Of a stretch of DNA of 44,915 nt, positions 44,482 to 44,915 are shown piece by piece. This stretch comes from Hahella sp. (lineage in GTDB: Bacteria > Pseudomonadota > Gammaproteobacteria > Pseudomonadales > Oleiphilaceae). The stretch lies in the NCBI GenBank assembly GCA_028280065.1, contig JANQMN010000013.1, positions 1 through 44,915 of the forward strand, given 5' to 3'. The notes under the pieces were generated by a model. That model had not been told where the DNA came from and did no database searches. It worked only from the letters and a program-made list of their open reading frames with translations. How positions within the stretch are numbered: position 1 is the stretch's first letter; the number at the start of each line of letters is the position of its first letter. The translations under genes and the position numbers were made by a program.

Positions 44482-44915
44482 ATGCGCACCTTCACGGTGA
44501 GTTCAAAGCTTGACGCGGACGCTAAGTTTATTGCAGATAAGGTTTTCCGCATAGCCGGAGTCAATGAAGAGTTGATGCCGTTGGTAAAAATGCAACTAAC
44601 GCCTGAATGGCTGCAGAAGTCCTTGGCTCAATGGCCTGTCGGTTACAATATCCATGCAAGCTGGTTACTGCTTTTTGGATTGTTGCCGATAGATCGCCAT
44701 CACTTTGGCCTTGAACAGGTCACCGAATTGAGCTTTCGTGAAAAGTCATGGACTCTCGTTCTACGAACTTGGACCCATCAACGTGACATTCTACCAATGG
44801 AAGGATATTCCGAGGTTGTGGATAAAATTGAAATGACAACGCGGCTGTCATGGCTAGAGCCCCTGATCACGCCAATTTATCTTGCAGTATTTAAGCATCG
44901 GCATCGGCGGTTACA
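44482..44915 (+). CDS. SRPBCC-like ligand-binding protein, partial
   Basis: An open frame from the ATG at 44482 to the window end, 144 codons without a stop, so the 3' end is missing. The sequence MRTFTVSSKLDADAK, SWTLVLRTWTHQRDILP and MTTRLSWLEPLITPI recalls polyketide-cyclase/START-like (SRPBCC) proteins, and the KHRHRRL tail near the cut is common in them. It starts 3 bp after the preceding small gene and is likely to be in the same transcript. Function is unknown. Confidence 0.5.
   Translation, partial: MRTFTVSSKLDADAKFIADKVFRIAGVNEELMPLVKMQLTPEWLQKSLAQWPVGYNIHASWLLLFGLLPIDRHHFGLEQVTELSFREKSWTLVLRTWTHQRDILPMEGYSEVVDKIEMTTRLSWLEPLITPIYLAVFKHRHRRL

Noticed and set aside
1-44915. tRNA, rRNA, CRISPR array, prophage or defence system
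   Set aside because: I read for them and saw no cloverleaf, spaced direct repeats, phage structural genes or known defence genes.

Overview
The window looks like a chromosomal segment of a free-living, probably marine or oceanospirillum-like gammaproteobacterium. The grounds are the PdhR-type regulator placed directly before aceEF, an aceF with three lipoyl domains, a DUF2956 protein, a PilZ protein, and the LutABC/Dld/TRAP lactate genes. No rRNA, tRNA, CRISPR array or prophage was found. Species cannot be named from the sequence alone.

Layout. 1-5.4 kb: a broken IS1380-type transposase, a SAM methyltransferase, a GH13 lipoprotein, a DUF1287 protein, a thioesterase-like protein, DUF2956 and a carboxylesterase. 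5.4-10.4 kb: a complete leftward branched-chain amino acid (Liv-type) ABC transporter operon, binding protein first. 10.8-14.3 kb: a Lon-family protease and, divergently, a YbbN/CnoX-type thioredoxin-TPR protein. 14.3-16.9 kb: a decayed HNH-like reading frame, a PilZ protein, an orphan tricarboxylate (Bug/TctC) binding protein and a universal stress protein. 16.4-26.0 kb: a leftward lactate operon (dctP-dctQ-dctM-lutA-lutB-lutC-dld-usp). 26.5-32.1 kb: pdhR-aceE-aceF running rightward. 32.1-36.0 kb: a lipoprotein with a beta-helix and a triple-FHA membrane protein, unassigned. 36.2-41.1 kb: a Sel1-repeat protein, two tandem spondin-domain exported proteins and a response regulator/histidine kinase pair. 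41.1-44.9 kb: an NCS2 permease, a small hypothetical protein, a PlsC-type acyltransferase, another small hypothetical protein and a partial SRPBCC-like protein running off the end.

How the genes work together. The centre of the window forms a lactate-to-acetyl-CoA block: TRAP uptake, oxidation of L-lactate (LutABC) and D-lactate (Dld) to pyruvate, then pyruvate dehydrogenase E1 and E2. Two perfect ATTGGT-NNN-ACCAAT palindromes, the known E. coli PdhR box, lie between the divergent dctP and pdhR genes. One sits just downstream of a candidate dctP promoter and the other about 164 bp upstream. This suggests that one pyruvate-sensing repressor controls lactate import and oxidation as well as aceEF.

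The least explained parts are the FHA/beta-helix lipoprotein pair and the two spondin-domain proteins coupled to a two-component system. Both are proposed as candidates for undescribed envelope systems; their functions are inference only.
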